DNA of 64,000 nt from Mycolicibacterium litorale (GCA_002007745.1 CP019882.1:372001-436000), one strand, 5' to 3'. Positions 21,001 to 31,944 are shown, counted from the first letter of the stretch. Program-made: numbers and translations. The notes: a model not told the origin generated them from the letters alone.

Positions 21001-24000
21001 CAGGGTGTCGAAGAGCGGATCGACACCGGCGATGCGGTGTGCCTCGACCAGCGGCAGGTGCTGCTGGTCGAGCACGGCGGACTCGGCCTCGGCCAGTCGG
21101 CCGGCGGTCTCGGCCACGCTGTCACCGGCAGACCACCGCACCCGCACCGCGATGGTGTTGACGAGTAGGCCCACCATGGTGTCGATACCGGCGACGTCGC
21201 CGTCGCGCCCGGAGACCACTGTTCCGAACACGACATCGGCACTGCCGACCAGCCGCCCGAGGGTGACGCCCCACGCGGTGTGCAGCAGGGTGCCGACGGT
21301 GACCCCGGCGCGGCCGGCGGCGGCCGCCAGGGCGTTCCGGGGGCCGAGTGTCGTCGTCCGGCGGCCGAAACCGAGCGTACGCACACCGGTGCCGTCGGCT
21401 GCCGAGATCCGGGTCGGATGGTGGATCCCGCTGAGAATGGGCTCCCAGGCGGCCCGCTGTGCGGCGCGGTCGCGGGTCTCGAGCCAGCCGACGAAGTCGG
21501 CGAATCGCGGTGCCGGACCGGTGAAATCGGATCCACTGTAGGCGGTGAGCAGGTCGTCGAGGACCACCGGCACCGACCATCCGTCGGCGACGATGTGGTG
21601 GACGGTCTGGATCATCGTGTGCAGCTCGTCGTCGCGGCGCACCACGGTGTAGCGGGTCAGCGGCGGACGTGCCAGGTCGAAGCGCCGCCGTCGGTCCCGC
21701 TCGGACAGCCGTGCCACCAACCCCGTGCCGTCCTCGCCACGACCGTCGACGACATCGAAATCCGGTGCGATCCCGCTGCTGTGGACGGCAACCGGGGTGC
21801 CGTCGGTCAGCGTGGTGAACGCGGCCGACAGGGCCAGGTGACGCGCGGCGACGGTCTCGGTGGCGCGTTGCAGGCGGTCGGTGTCCAGCTGCCCGGTGAT
21901 GTCGACGATCTGTTGCACGACGTAGGGGTCGTGACGGCGATCGAAGGTGGAGTGGAAGAAGATTCCCTGCTGGGTCGGCGTCAGCGGCAGTACGTCGGTC
22001 AGGCCCGGATAGGCCGACTCCAGCCGGGTGACGTCCTCGACGCTCAGCGGTGCTCGTGGGAAATCCGACGGGGAATGCCCGGCGACGTCCGGGCTGCCCG
22101 CGATCGCGGTGAGCACCTCGAGCCAGCGGTGTGCCACCGCGGCGATCTCGGCGTCATCGGCGGCCGCCGCCGGCCAGCTGAAGCTCGCCCGCAGCACCGT
22201 GTCCTCACCACGGGTGAGCGCCTCGGCGTTGACCTCCAGCAGCCGGGGCAGCGGCATCGCGGGATCGCGGCCCTCGAGCACGGTGTGCTGGTCGGCGAAG
22301 GACCAGTCCCGCCGGGTGGCGTCGAAGCGGCCCAGGTAGTTGAACAACACCTGCGGGGCGGCCACCACGGTGTCGTCGGGTTCGCGAAGATGCCGCAGGG
22401 CACCGTAACTCAGCCCGTGGGAGGGCACCGACCGCAGCTGGTCCTTGATCGAGGAGACGGCGGCGCCGAGCTGCGCGCCGCCGGCCAACGCCGCCCGCCA
22501 GTCGAATCGGTTGTCGTCGAGGGCGACCGGGTACAGGGTGGTGAACCAGCCGACCGTCTCCGACAGGTCCAGGTCGCCGACCTGCTGGCCTTCCCGGCCG
22601 TGCCCCTCCATCTCGATGAGCAGCTCGGCGGAGTCCTCACCGTGGTCGGCCCGCCACTGGCGCAGCGCGAGGTATAGCGCGGCGACCATGGCGTCGTTCA
22701 CGTGGCCGTGGATACGTTCGGGCACCGCGGACAAGACGGTATCGGTGACGTCGGCGGGCAGCTCGACGGTCAACCGGCGTTCGGTGGCCACGACGTCCCG
22801 GACGGGATCGGGCCGTTGTCCCGGCCACAGCGCCGCCGGCGTGGCACAGACGCGTCGCCAATAGGCGAGGTCGGCGTCGAAACCGCCACCGGCGACGGTG
22901 TCGGTGAGACGCTGCGCCCACGTCCGCCAGGATGTCGCGACCGCGGGTAGCGCCGCCGGCCGGCCCGCGGTCAGCTGTGCGTGGGCGGCGCCGATGTCGT
23001 CGGCCAGGATTCGCAGGGACACACCGTCGACCACGATGTGGTGTGCGACGACGAGCAGCCGTCCGGCCCCGGGCGACCAGCCGAATGTCACCATCACGCC
23101 GCCCGCCGGATCCAGCGCGGCGATCAGCCGGTCGCGCAGCGCTTCGAGGTCGTCGGTGCGGTCGTCGATGAGCAGGTAGGGCTCCGGTGCGTGATCCGGG
23201 ATGACCAGCCGGGCCGCAGCGCCGTCGGTAGCGGACCACAGGACGGGGTGGCGGGCCAGTGTCGCCCGAAGGGCCGCGCGCAGGGTGCCGGCCTCCAGAC
23301 CAGCGGGAGTCTGCAGCGACATGCCCTGGTAGAACCCGTCGAGGACGGAACCGTGCCGGCCTGCCTCGTCGAGCCAGCACAAGATGGGGGTGGCGGCGGC
23401 GCGACCGGTTGGTTCGAGCGCGGACCCTGCCTCCTCAGGTGCGGCCCCGACCAGGATCGGAGCCAGCTTTTCGACGGTACGGGCCGCGAACAGGTCACGT
23501 GGGCGCAGAGCGTAGCCCTCGGCGCGCAGCCGGCTGACCACGCGGATGGCGACGATGCTGTCCCCGCCCAGGGTGAAGAAGTCCTCGTCGACCCCGACCG
23601 CCGCCAGGCCCAGCACGGCGGCGAACGTTCGACACAGGACGCCCTCGCGGGGTGTGCGGGGCGCGGTGACGGTGCGGCTGAACTCCGGCGCAGGTAGCGC
23701 CCGGCGGTCCACTTTGCCGTTGGCGGTCAATGGGATTCGGGGCAGTGCTACGAGGGCGGTCGGAACCATGTAGTCGGGCATCCGGTCGCGGCACCACCCG
23801 GCGATGGCGGCGGCGTCGACGTCTGAGCTGTCCGCGTCGGCGACGTAATAGCCGACCAGTTGTTCGGTGGCGCCCTGCCGGTGGATGTCGACGACGGCCT
23901 GACGGATCGCCGGATGCCCGGCGAGGGTGGACTCGATCTCCTCCAGTTCGATACGCCGCCCACGGATCTTGACCTGGTTGTCGGTACGGCCCAGGAATTC

Positions 24001-25284
24001 CAACGAGCCGTCCGCGGACCACCGGGCCCGGTCGCCGGTGCGGTACATCCGGGATCCGTTGGGGTCGAACGGATTGGCCACGAACCGCGACGCGGTCAGG
24101 GCGGGGGCGTTGACGTACCCGCGGCCCAGCAGGAAGCCGGCGGCGTACAGCTCGCCCCCCACGCCCGGCGGCACCGGGCGCATGTCGTCGTCGAGTACGT
24201 AGAGCTGGGTGTGCGGATTCGGCCGACCGATCGACGTCGCGATCCGCTCGGCGGTGTCGCGGTAGATGACGTGTGACACGCCGATCGTCGCCTCGGCTGG
24301 GCCGTATCCGTGATAGAGCGTGGTGGACAGTTGCCGGCGGAACCGTGCGAACAGCCCCGGCGTGAGCACCTCGCCACCGCACCAGACGTGGCGTAATGAC
24401 GAAAGTGCGGACGGCTGACCGCCGTTGGCGATGGTTCGGTCCAGGTCCAGCAGGGTGTCCAGCATCGATGAGACCAGGTACACGAATGTCACCTGCTGCG
24501 ACCGGATCAACTCGAGCAGGTACTCCGGATCCTTCTCGCCGCCGGGGTCGGCGATGACCACGCGCCCCCCGCTGATCAGTGGCAGCAGAATTTCGTTGAC
24601 CGAGATGTCAAACGACAGTGGCGCTTTGAACAGCGTGGCATCCTCAGGACCGAATTCGAGGATGTGGTCGCGTTGCCAGCACAACCGCTCGGCGATGGCG
24701 TCGTGGCGGATCATGGCGCCCTTGGGCTTGCCGGTCGATCCGGAGGTGAAGATCACATAAGCCAGTTGGGCAGGGGCGACGGCTACGCCGACCGCAGCAC
24801 TGCTCTCCCGGGCATAGCCCCATGCGTCGAGGTCGACCGTCAGTGTCGTTGTGTCCCAATGAGTGTGGTCTTCGCCAGCGATCAGCGCGGCGGTCGCACC
24901 CGAGTCGGCCAGGACTTGGCGGCGGCGCAGCACCGGCCAATCGGGATCCAGCGGGACAAACGCCGCACCGGCCGTCAACGCGGCCAGTACCCCCACCACC
25001 ATCTCGGCGGAGCGCGGCACGCCGATGGCGACCACGGCCTCCGGGCGGGGGTCGACCTGCCGTATCGCGTGCGCCAGTTCGCTCACCCGCGAACCGAGTT
25101 CGCGGTAGGTCATCCGGCGGTCGCGGTGCACGAGGGCGACCGCGTCCGGGGTGGCCACACACTGCGTGGCGAACTGCGTGACCACCGTCGAGGTCGACTC
25201 GGGGATGGAGTGGTCGTTCCACTGCTCGAGGAGCTCGGTGATGTCCAATGAGTCCGTGGTCACGAACGGTGAACCCTCTTCCAT
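18093..25284 (-). CDS. Exochelin-type NRPS, segment 1: module 1 (A-PCP-E), module 2 (C-A-PCP), start of C3
   Basis: This is the N-terminus of the assembly line. With the other three segments it forms one protein of about 7,481 residues. Domains by residue: A1 with [11 protein letters not shown] (about 180), PCP1 [11 protein letters not shown] (574), E1 [13 protein letters not shown] (747), C2 HHIVADGWS (1229), A2 [11 protein letters not shown] (1680), PCP2 [11 protein letters not shown] (2055) and C3 [10 protein letters not shown] (2265). There is no loading C domain. A1 reads D-I-N-Y-W-G-G-I-G, the formyl-hydroxyornithine code of coelichelin module 1. A2 reads I-D-T-V-I-S-S-G-D, lacking the usual Asp235, like published beta-alanine codes. 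These predict D-formyl-hydroxyornithine then beta-alanine. A GTG at 25263 preceded by GAAGAGGG is a possible alternative start. The upstream ABC exporter gene is 34 bp away. Confidence 0.93.
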
Positions 25285-25318
25285 ATCGGCATTCGAATGA
25301 GCGTTGCGGTAGCGGTGC

Positions 25319-27091
25319 TCAGCTGTTGGCGGCCCAGGCCTGCCACAGCCGCGCGTAACGTCCGCCGGCGGCGACCAGCTCGTCGTGCGAGCCGGTTTCG
25401 ACGATGCGGCCGTCGTCCATGACCGCGATGCGGTCAGCGGTAGCGGCTTGGGTGAGTCGGTGAGCCACCACGACGGTGGTGCGCCCCGCGGTGGCGGCCG
25501 CCGCCGCGGCCTCGAGTTCGGCGGCGTGGGCGCTGCCCGCTTCTGCGGTGGCCTCGTCCAGCACGACGACGGCCGGGTCGGCCAGTACCAGCCGCGCCAT
25601 CGCGATGTGCTGGGCCTGGGCGGCGGTCAGACCGGCACCGTGTTCACCGACCACGGTGTCGAGCCCGTCGTCGAGGGCCTCGACCCACTCGGCCGCCCCG
25701 ACGGTGCGCAGGGCAGCCCAGATCTCCTCCCGGTCGGCGTGCGGCGCGACCAGGCGAAGGTCGTCGACGAGCGGCCCGGAGAACACATGAACCTCCTGGG
25801 TGATCGTGGCCACCCAGTGCCGCAGCCGATCGGGGGCGATGTCGCCGACGGCGACCCCGCCGATCCGGGACTCCCCGCGCGCCGGGGTTTGCAGCCCGGC
25901 GATCACGGCGGCCAGTGTGGTCTTGCCGGCGCCGGTGGAACCCACGATGGCGCAGCGGGTTCCGGCGGGAATGTGCAGGCAGACGTCGTGCAACACCTCG
26001 CGCCCGTCGTGGTAGGCGAACGACACTCCGTCCACCTCGACAGCGCTGCCGGCTGGTTCGGCACCGGCTGACCGGTCATCCCGGTCCGGCGGGTTCATGT
26101 CGATCACCCCGACCAGGCGGGCCAGGCTGGCCGCCGCCTCCTGCGCCTCGTCGAAGTTGTACATCAACATGCCGATCGGGTTGAACAGGCGGTGGAACAT
26201 CAGCGCGGCAGCGGTGACCTGCCCGACCGTGACACCGCCCGACCGGACCAGCAGGAATCCCACCACCAAAGTCGCTGCCAGACCGATGAATTCAGCCCGG
26301 TTGACCCGTCCCACCAGCCTGGTGAACAGGGTGAACACGGTGATCGAGAGGTCGCGGGCCCGCGCCGAGGCCGCGTCGATGTCGGCCAGGTGCCTGTCAT
26401 GGATCTCGTAGGCCTCGATGGTCTTGGCGCCCTGAATGGCCTCCACGCTGACCTGCGCCCTGGCGGCCACGGCCAGGCGTTCGTCGGCGTACAGCGGCGC
26501 CGAGCGCGGCAGGTACCACCACAGGCCGGCGGCGTAGGCGGGGATGCACAGTGCCCCGGCCAGGCCCAGGCGCCAGTCCAGGCTTGCCATGCCCGCCAGG
26601 GTGACGACGCCGAGGAAGGCCGCGTTGAGGATGGTCGGCATGACCTGTGAGACGGCCTTGGCGACGACGGCGACATCCGCACCGACCCGGGACAACAGGT
26701 CGCCGCGGCCGCTTTCCTCGATAGTGGTGGCGGGTAGGTCAAGGGCCCGCCGCATCACCTGCTCGCGTAGGTCGGCCACCGTCTGAGCGCCGAGTCGCGC
26801 GATCAGATACGACGACAGTCCAGTGCCCAAACCGCCGGCCAGGGCGGCTGCCCCGATGATGGTGGCCAGGACGGCGAGGCCGGTGCCGGTGCCGCCATGG
26901 CCGATCCGGTCGATCAGGGTGCCGAGTAGATACACCGGGACGGTGGACGCGGCGGCGGCGGCCAAACCGACGGCGGCGGCGGTCGCCGTCGCGCGGCGGC
27001 GGGCGAACAGGTCCGCGCGCAGCCATCCGCCGGTGCGCGACATGCTCGCGACCGGCAGCACCGGTGCGGTGATCGGTTCGGTTTCGGTCAT
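25319..27091 (-). CDS. ABC half-exporter, active Walker A subunit (ExiT-like)
   Basis: This 590-residue protein has an N-terminal six-helix exporter domain and a C-terminal ATPase. Walker A is GSTGAGKTT (about residue 386) and Walker B is VVVLDEAT. The signature motif is degenerate: LTAAQ stands where LSGGQ is expected. It starts with an ATG that overlaps the stop of the partner half-transporter by four bases and is followed by the NRPS, so all are in one operon. By analogy with M. smegmatis ExiT the pair should export the finished siderophore. Substrate direction and identity are inferred from domain type and context. Confidence 0.9.
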   Translation of the reverse strand: MTETEPITAPVLPVASMSRTGGWLRADLFARRRATATAAAVGLAAAAASTVPVYLLGTLIDRIGHGGTGTGLAVLATIIGAAALAGGLGTGLSSYLIARLGAQTVADLREQVMRRALDLPATTIEESGRGDLLSRVGADVAVVAKAVSQVMPTILNAAFLGVVTLAGMASLDWRLGLAGALCIPAYAAGLWWYLPRSAPLYADERLAVAARAQVSVEAIQGAKTIEAYEIHDRHLADIDAASARARDLSITVFTLFTRLVGRVNRAEFIGLAATLVVGFLLVRSGGVTVGQVTAAALMFHRLFNPIGMLMYNFDEAQEAAASLARLVGVIDMNPPDRDDRSAGAEPAGSAVEVDGVSFAYHDGREVLHDVCLHIPAGTRCAIVGSTGAGKTTLAAVIAGLQTPARGESRIGGVAVGDIAPDRLRHWVATITQEVHVFSGPLVDDLRLVAPHADREEIWAALRTVGAAEWVEALDDGLDTVVGEHGAGLTAAQAQHIAMARLVLADPAVVVLDEATAEAGSAHAAELEAAAAAATAGRTTVVVAHRLTQAATADRIAVMDDGRIVETGSHDELVAAGGRYARLWQAWAANS

Positions 27092-28794
27092 CGCGTGACC
27101 CGCCGTCGGTAGTCGAGGTCGCCGTGCACCAGGTCGCGATGGGTACCGTCGGCCTGCACCGTTCCGCCGGAGACCAGGATGACCCGGTCGGCGGCCGCCA
27201 AAAGTGCGGGGCTACTGGTCAATACGATGGTGGTTCGACGCCGCCCGCGCAGCCGGCGGATGCCCTCGGCGATCAGCTGCTCGGTGACCGCGTCGACCGC
27301 CGTCGTGGGGTCGTGCAAGACCAGCACCTCAGGGTCGGCCGCCAGTGCTCTGGCCAGTGTCCAGCGCTGCCGCTGCCCGCCGGACATGCTGGCGCCGCGC
27401 TCGACGACGGGATGGGCCAGGCCGTCGGAGTAGAGGTCCACGACGTCGAGCGCACAGGAGGCCGCCAACGCGTCGTGTACCGCAGCAGGGTCGGCACCCG
27501 AGACGTCCAGATTGGATTGCAGTGTGCCGCTGAACAAGTCACCGTGGTGGTGCTCGACGAGCAGGGTGGCGCGGCGCCGACCGGGAGGAATCTCACCGAT
27601 GCGCCTGCCGCCGACCCGGACCTCGCCGCCGGTCCGTACCTGCCCCGACAGCAGGTCGACGAGCGCGGCGGCTTCGCGGGGGTCGGCGGTCAGGATCGCG
27701 ACGAACTCTCCGGGAGTGACGTCCAGGGACAGTGAGTCGAGCGCGGCGTGGTCGGCATCGCGGACCGTCAGCGTTCCCGGGGCGGTGGCGGGCGTCGTTG
27801 CCGATTGAGCGGCCGATCGATCGTGACGATGCGGCGCGTCGAGCACGGTGGCCACCCGATTCGCCGACGCGCGCGCCTCGGCCACCCAGCTCGGCACGAT
27901 CGCGAGCAACGAAAACGGTTCGATGAGGAATTGAGCCAAGCCGATCACGGTGATCAGTTCGCCGATGGACATGACACCGCGCAGGGCGAAGTAGGCGGCC
28001 ACCACGGCGACCGCCATCGCGGCCAGCGCGCCCGCGGCGGCTGCGGCTCCCTCGTGCAGGCTCTGGATGCGGGCGGCCCGCAGCGTCGCGGCCAGCGAGC
28101 GGCGGCTGGCGGCGCGGTAGCGCGCCGCGGCGTTGTGGTGCGCGCCGATGCCCTGCAGCGGGCGGTGCCCGCTGATCAGGTCGGTGGCCAATGCGGTGGC
28201 ACGTCCGACCTCGGCCTGTTGATCTTCGACTCGGCGGGCGATCATCGGTGCCGTGAGCTGCAGCCCGGCCACCACGACAGGGACGCCGATCAGCACCATC
28301 AGCCCGAGGGGCACGTCGATGCTCAGCAGGACCACGCCGCAGGCGATGGTCGCCACCACCGCGCCGGTGACCCGCGGAACGTAATCCAGTACGTAGGAGG
28401 TTTCGTCGGCATCGGTGGAGGAGATCGACAGTAGTTCGCCTACCTGGAATTCGGTGCGTATCCCCAATGGGTGAAGGATCTTGGCGCTGAGCTCGATCCG
28501 CAGCAGATGCGCCTCGCGCGCGATGGCGAACATCAACAGCCGGGCGCCATAACGGTAGACCACCGTCAATACCGTGAACAGCGCGGCGAGAGCACATATC
28601 CATCCGGCGATGGCGGCCACGCTGCCGGTACCGACGGCGCGGTCGACGATGACGCCGATGAGCACCGGCACCGATACCTCGCAAAGCTGATGCAGCGCAA
28701 TTAAACCCGATCCCGGCACCAGCCAGCGGAGGTTACGGGTGATGGTGCGGCGCAGGATCGCGGCACCGGTCAGGTTGACGCCCTGCGCGCTCAA
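27088..28794 (-). CDS. ABC half-exporter, degenerate ATPase subunit (ExiT-like)
   Basis: This is the partner half-exporter of about 568 residues. It has an N-terminal membrane domain starting [18 protein letters not shown] and a C-terminal ATPase domain. The Walker A position reads [11 protein letters not shown] with no GKS/T, and Walker B reads VLVLHDPT instead of a DE pair. The signature MSGGQRQRW is intact. The protein therefore cannot bind ATP in the usual way but can complete the site of the partner. I chose the TTG at 28794, which overlaps the MbtH stop (TTGA), because the long upstream extension overlaps MbtH in another frame. Together with 25319-27091 it should form a heterodimeric siderophore exporter. 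Confidence 0.85.
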   Translation of the reverse strand: MSAQGVNLTGAAILRRTITRNLRWLVPGSGLIALHQLCEVSVPVLIGVIVDRAVGTGSVAAIAGWICALAALFTVLTVVYRYGARLLMFAIAREAHLLRIELSAKILHPLGIRTEFQVGELLSISSTDADETSYVLDYVPRVTGAVVATIACGVVLLSIDVPLGLMVLIGVPVVVAGLQLTAPMIARRVEDQQAEVGRATALATDLISGHRPLQGIGAHHNAAARYRAASRRSLAATLRAARIQSLHEGAAAAAGALAAMAVAVVAAYFALRGVMSIGELITVIGLAQFLIEPFSLLAIVPSWVAEARASANRVATVLDAPHRHDRSAAQSATTPATAPGTLTVRDADHAALDSLSLDVTPGEFVAILTADPREAAALVDLLSGQVRTGGEVRVGGRRIGEIPPGRRRATLLVEHHHGDLFSGTLQSNLDVSGADPAAVHDALAASCALDVVDLYSDGLAHPVVERGASMSGGQRQRWTLARALAADPEVLVLHDPTTAVDAVTEQLIAEGIRRLRGRRRTTIVLTSSPALLAAADRVILVSGGTVQADGTHRDLVHGDLDYRRRVTR

Positions 28795-29036
28795 GCCGAT
28801 GCGGCCGCGCCGTCGGCCCGGCTCATCTGTTCGCGCAGCGACCTGGGGCGCATGTCGGTCCAGTTCTCGTCGACGTATCGCAGCGCGCTGTCCCGGTCGG
28901 CGCCGTCCGGCCCACCGAAAGCGATGGTCCACCCCGAGGGAACGGCGGAGAAGGTGGGCCACAGCGAGTGCTGGTCCTCGTCGTTGACCAGGACGAAGAA
29001 GCGGCCGTCTGGATCGTCAAAAGGATTGCTGGACAA
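28791..29036 (-). CDS. MbtH-like NRPS accessory protein
   Basis: This protein of about 81 residues has the family signature [33 protein letters not shown] and later [11 protein letters not shown]. MbtH proteins bind and activate A domains of NRPSs. I chose the TTG at 29036 because GGGAGGAA lies seven bases upstream; a longer reading from 29126 adds residues unlike the family. It is the first gene of the minus-strand operon MbtH, exporter pair, NRPS, and its promoter region holds an IdeR-like box shared with divergent fxbA. Confidence 0.93.
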   Translation of the reverse strand: MSSNPFDDPDGRFFVLVNDEDQHSLWPTFSAVPSGWTIAFGGPDGADRDSALRYVDENWTDMRPRSLREQMSRADGAAASA

Positions 29037-29108
29037 GACGTTCCTCCCATACGTGCGTGTCGTGCCGGCACCGGGTAGACCCGCGGGCGGCACATCCGGC
29101 ATGCTATC

Positions 29109-29127
29109 AAAGGTAAGGCTAACCATA
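29109..29127. promoter_or_regulatory. IdeR-like iron box between MbtH operon and fxbA
   Basis: The sequence aaaggtaaggctaaccata matches the IdeR consensus at 14 of 19 positions with the core AAGGCTAACC intact. It lies 72 bp from the MbtH start and 30 bp from the fxbA start, so one site could control both divergent biosynthetic units. Confidence 0.7.
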
Positions 29128-29157
29128 GTCAGCTACCTAATGGCAGGGAGGGCCGAC

Positions 29158-30102
29158 GTGCGCGTCGTGATGTTCGGGTATCAGACCTGGGGGTACCGCA
29201 CCCTCGCGGCGCTGTTGAAGTCGCGGCACGAGGTGTGTCTGGTGGTGACACACCCGGTCAGTGACCATGCCTACGAATCGATTTGGGCGGACTCGGTCGA
29301 AGACCTGGCCCGGGAGGCCGGTATCGAGGTGTTCTTGGCCCGCCGCCCGACACCGGAGCTGATCGCCCGGGTGCGGGACCTGGCTCCCGACGTGATGGTG
29401 GCCAACAACTGGCGCACCCGTCTGCCGGAGGAGCTGTTCACCATCCCGGCTTACGGCACTGTCAATCTCCATGATTCGCTGCTGCCGCAGTTCACCGGGT
29501 TCTCGCCGGTGATCTGGTCGCTGATCAGCGGCGCCAGCCACACCGGCCTGACGGCCCATCTGATGGACGCCGAACTCGACACCGGTGACATCCTGGTCCA
29601 GCGCGCGGTCGAGATCACGCCGACGAGTACCGGCACGAGTCTGGTGCTGGCCACCCTCGACTTGGTTCCGGACGTGCTCGGCGAGGCACTGGATGGGCTG
29701 GAGTTCGGCACCAGCGTCGCCGTGCCGCAGGACTTGAGCCGGCGCACGTTCTTCCACAAGCGTTCGGACCGGGACGGTGTGGTGAACTGGGACTGGCCGG
29801 CGGCCGACATCGAACGTCTGATCCGTGCACTGTCGGATCCCTATCCCAACGCCCACACGTATTTTCGCGGACAACGCCTGCGACTGATCGCCGCCCACGT
29901 CTCGCGCTGCGTGTACGGCGGCACGCCGGGGCGGGTGTTCATCGAGGAGGACGGCGGAATGGTGATCGTCGCGGGAAGTCAGGCCTACCTCGGTGGCTCG
30001 CCCGGCCTGGTGCTCGATGTCGTGCGCACCGACGACGGCGTGGATCACGACGCGCTGACCTATTTCGGGCGCGGCGGCGGTTATCTCACCGGCGAACCGT
30101 GA
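29158..30102 (+). CDS. fxbA: Hydroxyornithine formyltransferase FxbA
   Basis: This is a methionyl-tRNA formyltransferase-like protein of about 314 residues. It has the formyl-tetrahydrofolate transfer motif in VMVANNWRTRLPEEL (Asn), the conserved NLHDSLLPQFTGFSPVIW and MDAELDTGDIL, and a C-terminal OB-like domain (VVNWDWPAADIERLIRAL). In exochelin synthesis this enzyme formylates N5-hydroxyornithine, consistent with the A1 code of the NRPS. I chose the GTG at 29158, eight bases after GGGAGGG; an in-frame ATG at 29140 is the alternative. It ends by overlapping the converging ATPase gene by 17 bp. Confidence 0.9.
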   Translation: MRVVMFGYQTWGYRTLAALLKSRHEVCLVVTHPVSDHAYESIWADSVEDLAREAGIEVFLARRPTPELIARVRDLAPDVMVANNWRTRLPEELFTIPAYGTVNLHDSLLPQFTGFSPVIWSLISGASHTGLTAHLMDAELDTGDILVQRAVEITPTSTGTSLVLATLDLVPDVLGEALDGLEFGTSVAVPQDLSRRTFFHKRSDRDGVVNWDWPAADIERLIRALSDPYPNAHTYFRGQRLRLIAAHVSRCVYGGTPGRVFIEEDGGMVIVAGSQAYLGGSPGLVLDVVRTDDGVDHDALTYFGRGGGYLTGEP

Positions 30103-30895
30103 TGTGCGGCGAGGCGCGCGGGACGATCAGTGGCGTTCCGGTCTGCGGGTCGTCGATGATCTGGCAGCGCAGCCCATAGACCGCGTGGACCAGATCCTCG
30201 GTGATGACGTCGGTGGGATTGCCCTGTGCCACCACACGCCCGTCTTTCATCGCGATGATCTGGTCGGCGTAGCGGCAGGCGTGGTTGAGATCGTGCAATA
30301 CGGCGACCACCGTTCGTCCCTGTTCACGGTTGAGCATGGTGAACAGGTCGAGCAACTCCACCTGGTGGGTGATGTCGAGGTAGGTGGTCGGTTCGTCGAG
30401 CAGTACCAGTGGGGTTTGTTGGGCCAGCACCATCGCCACCCAGACCCGTTGGCGCTGGCCACCGGACAGTTCGTCGACCAGTCGTCCGGAGAGTTCGGTG
30501 ATCCCGGTGGCGCGCATCGCTTCGGTGACGGCCTCGTCGTCGCTGCGGGACCACTGTCGCAGCACGCTCTGGTGCGGGTAGCGGCCCCTGGACACCAGGT
30601 CGGCCACCGTGATGCCATCCGGCGCGATCGAGGTCTGCGGCAGCAGGCCCAACCGTCGGGCCACCTCTTTGGTGTGCATGGTCCCGATATCGTGACCGTC
30701 CAGAATCACCTGCCCGGCAGTGGGTTTGAGTAACCGGGCCAGCCCACGCAGCAGAGTGGACTTCCCGCACGCGTTGGGACCGACGATCATGGTGACCGCG
30801 TTGTCGAGTACGTCGACGGACAGGCCGGTGACGACCGGACTGCCGTAGCCGATCGAGAGCCGCTGGGTGCGAAGCCGGCTCGGTGAAGCACTCAT
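30086..30895 (-). CDS. Ferric-siderophore ABC importer ATPase (FecE/FepC type)
   Basis: This ATPase of about 269 residues has Walker A GPNACGKST, signature LSGGQRQRVW and Walker B LVLLDEPTTYLDI, followed by the switch His in VLHDLNHA. It energises uptake of the ferric siderophore through the two permeases encoded just upstream. Its ATG overlaps the preceding permease stop (ATGA). The gene corresponds to the ATPase of the fxu uptake genes of M. smegmatis; I leave the letter open because their order here is uncertain. Confidence 0.92.
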   Translation of the reverse strand: MSASPSRLRTQRLSIGYGSPVVTGLSVDVLDNAVTMIVGPNACGKSTLLRGLARLLKPTAGQVILDGHDIGTMHTKEVARRLGLLPQTSIAPDGITVADLVSRGRYPHQSVLRQWSRSDDEAVTEAMRATGITELSGRLVDELSGGQRQRVWVAMVLAQQTPLVLLDEPTTYLDITHQVELLDLFTMLNREQGRTVVAVLHDLNHACRYADQIIAMKDGRVVAQGNPTDVITEDLVHAVYGLRCQIIDDPQTGTPLIVPRASPHITVRR

Positions 30896-31944
30896 CGGGA
30901 ACCCTTCCGTGCTTGCGAGACAAGCAGATAGACGAGGTAGGCGCCGCCGAGTGAGGCGGTCACCGCTCCCACCGGCAGCTCGCTGCCGGCGAACAGGTGC
31001 TGGGCCAGCACGTCGCTGAGCAGGAGCAGCAGCGCGCCCATTGCCGCCGACGGGCCCAGCCCGACACCCGGGCTGGCGGTCAGTCGCCGCACGATCTGAG
31101 GCGCCGCCAGCGCGACGAAGGTGATCGGACCGGCGGCAGCACAGGCCAGTGCCACCATGCCGACACCGATGGCCAGATACCCCAATCGGGCCGGTTCGGG
31201 CCGCACCCCCAGAGCACCGGCGGCGTCGTCGCCCATCTGCAACACCGGCAGCCGCGGGCCGATGGCCACCAGCGCGGCGGTCAGCATCAGCAGGCAGACG
31301 GTCATCGGCACCACCTGGGTCCAGCTCACGCCGCCCAGCGTGCCCTGCTGCCACACCGATGCCGTCACCGCGGTGTGAAAGTCGAGCTTGATCACAATCC
31401 ACTGATTGACCGAGCTCAGCACGGCACTCACCGCGATGCCCACGACGATGAGGCGATACCCGGCCACACCGTTGCGATAGGACAGCGCGTAGACCACGAC
31501 CGCGGTGAGCAGACCGCCGGCCAGTGCACCCGCGGCCACGGCGTAGTAGCCGGTCCCGACCGCCGCGATGATCACCAGGGCTCCGGTGTAGGCGCCGGCG
31601 TTGATCCCGATGATGTCCGGACTGCCCAGCGAATTGCGGGTCAGCGCTTGAAAAATCGCGCCGGACATCCCCAGTGCGGCACCGATCAGCAGCGCCATCA
31701 CCATGCGTGGCATCCGCCACTGGAGCACGACGACGCGGTCGAAAGACGTGTTGGCGCCGACCAGCACTCGCAGCACGTCACCGGGGGACACCGCGTACTT
31801 GCCGAAGCCCACGGCGACAACGGCGACCACGGCGCAGCCGATCAGCAGCGCCGCGACGACGACGGCGGCGCGCCACGATGACCGCGCTGACACCGGGCCG
31901 GCGCGCACGATGAGCTGCCGGCGACCGAAATCGGTGGTCGTCAT
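30892..31944 (-). CDS. Ferric-siderophore ABC importer permease (FecCD type)
   Basis: This permease of about 350 residues has the FecCD features RMPRMVMALLIGAALGMSGAIFQALTRN and GPITFVALAAPQIVRRL, with about nine or ten membrane segments. It pairs with the next permease to form the importer channel. The start at MTTTDFGRRQL (ATG 31944) overlaps the preceding gene's stop by four bases, which fixes both ends in a tightly coupled operon. Confidence 0.92.
   Translation of the reverse strand: MTTTDFGRRQLIVRAGPVSARSSWRAAVVVAALLIGCAVVAVVAVGFGKYAVSPGDVLRVLVGANTSFDRVVVLQWRMPRMVMALLIGAALGMSGAIFQALTRNSLGSPDIIGINAGAYTGALVIIAAVGTGYYAVAAGALAGGLLTAVVVYALSYRNGVAGYRLIVVGIAVSAVLSSVNQWIVIKLDFHTAVTASVWQQGTLGGVSWTQVVPMTVCLLMLTAALVAIGPRLPVLQMGDDAAGALGVRPEPARLGYLAIGVGMVALACAAAGPITFVALAAPQIVRRLTASPGVGLGPSAAMGALLLLLSDVLAQHLFAGSELPVGAVTASLGGAYLVYLLVSQARKGSR

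Noticed and set aside
28795..28962. Longer N-terminus of the degenerate ABC half-exporter from an ATG at 28962
   Set aside because: The extension lies over the MbtH gene in another frame and has an Arg-rich shadow composition. The TTG overlapping the MbtH stop fits the operon.
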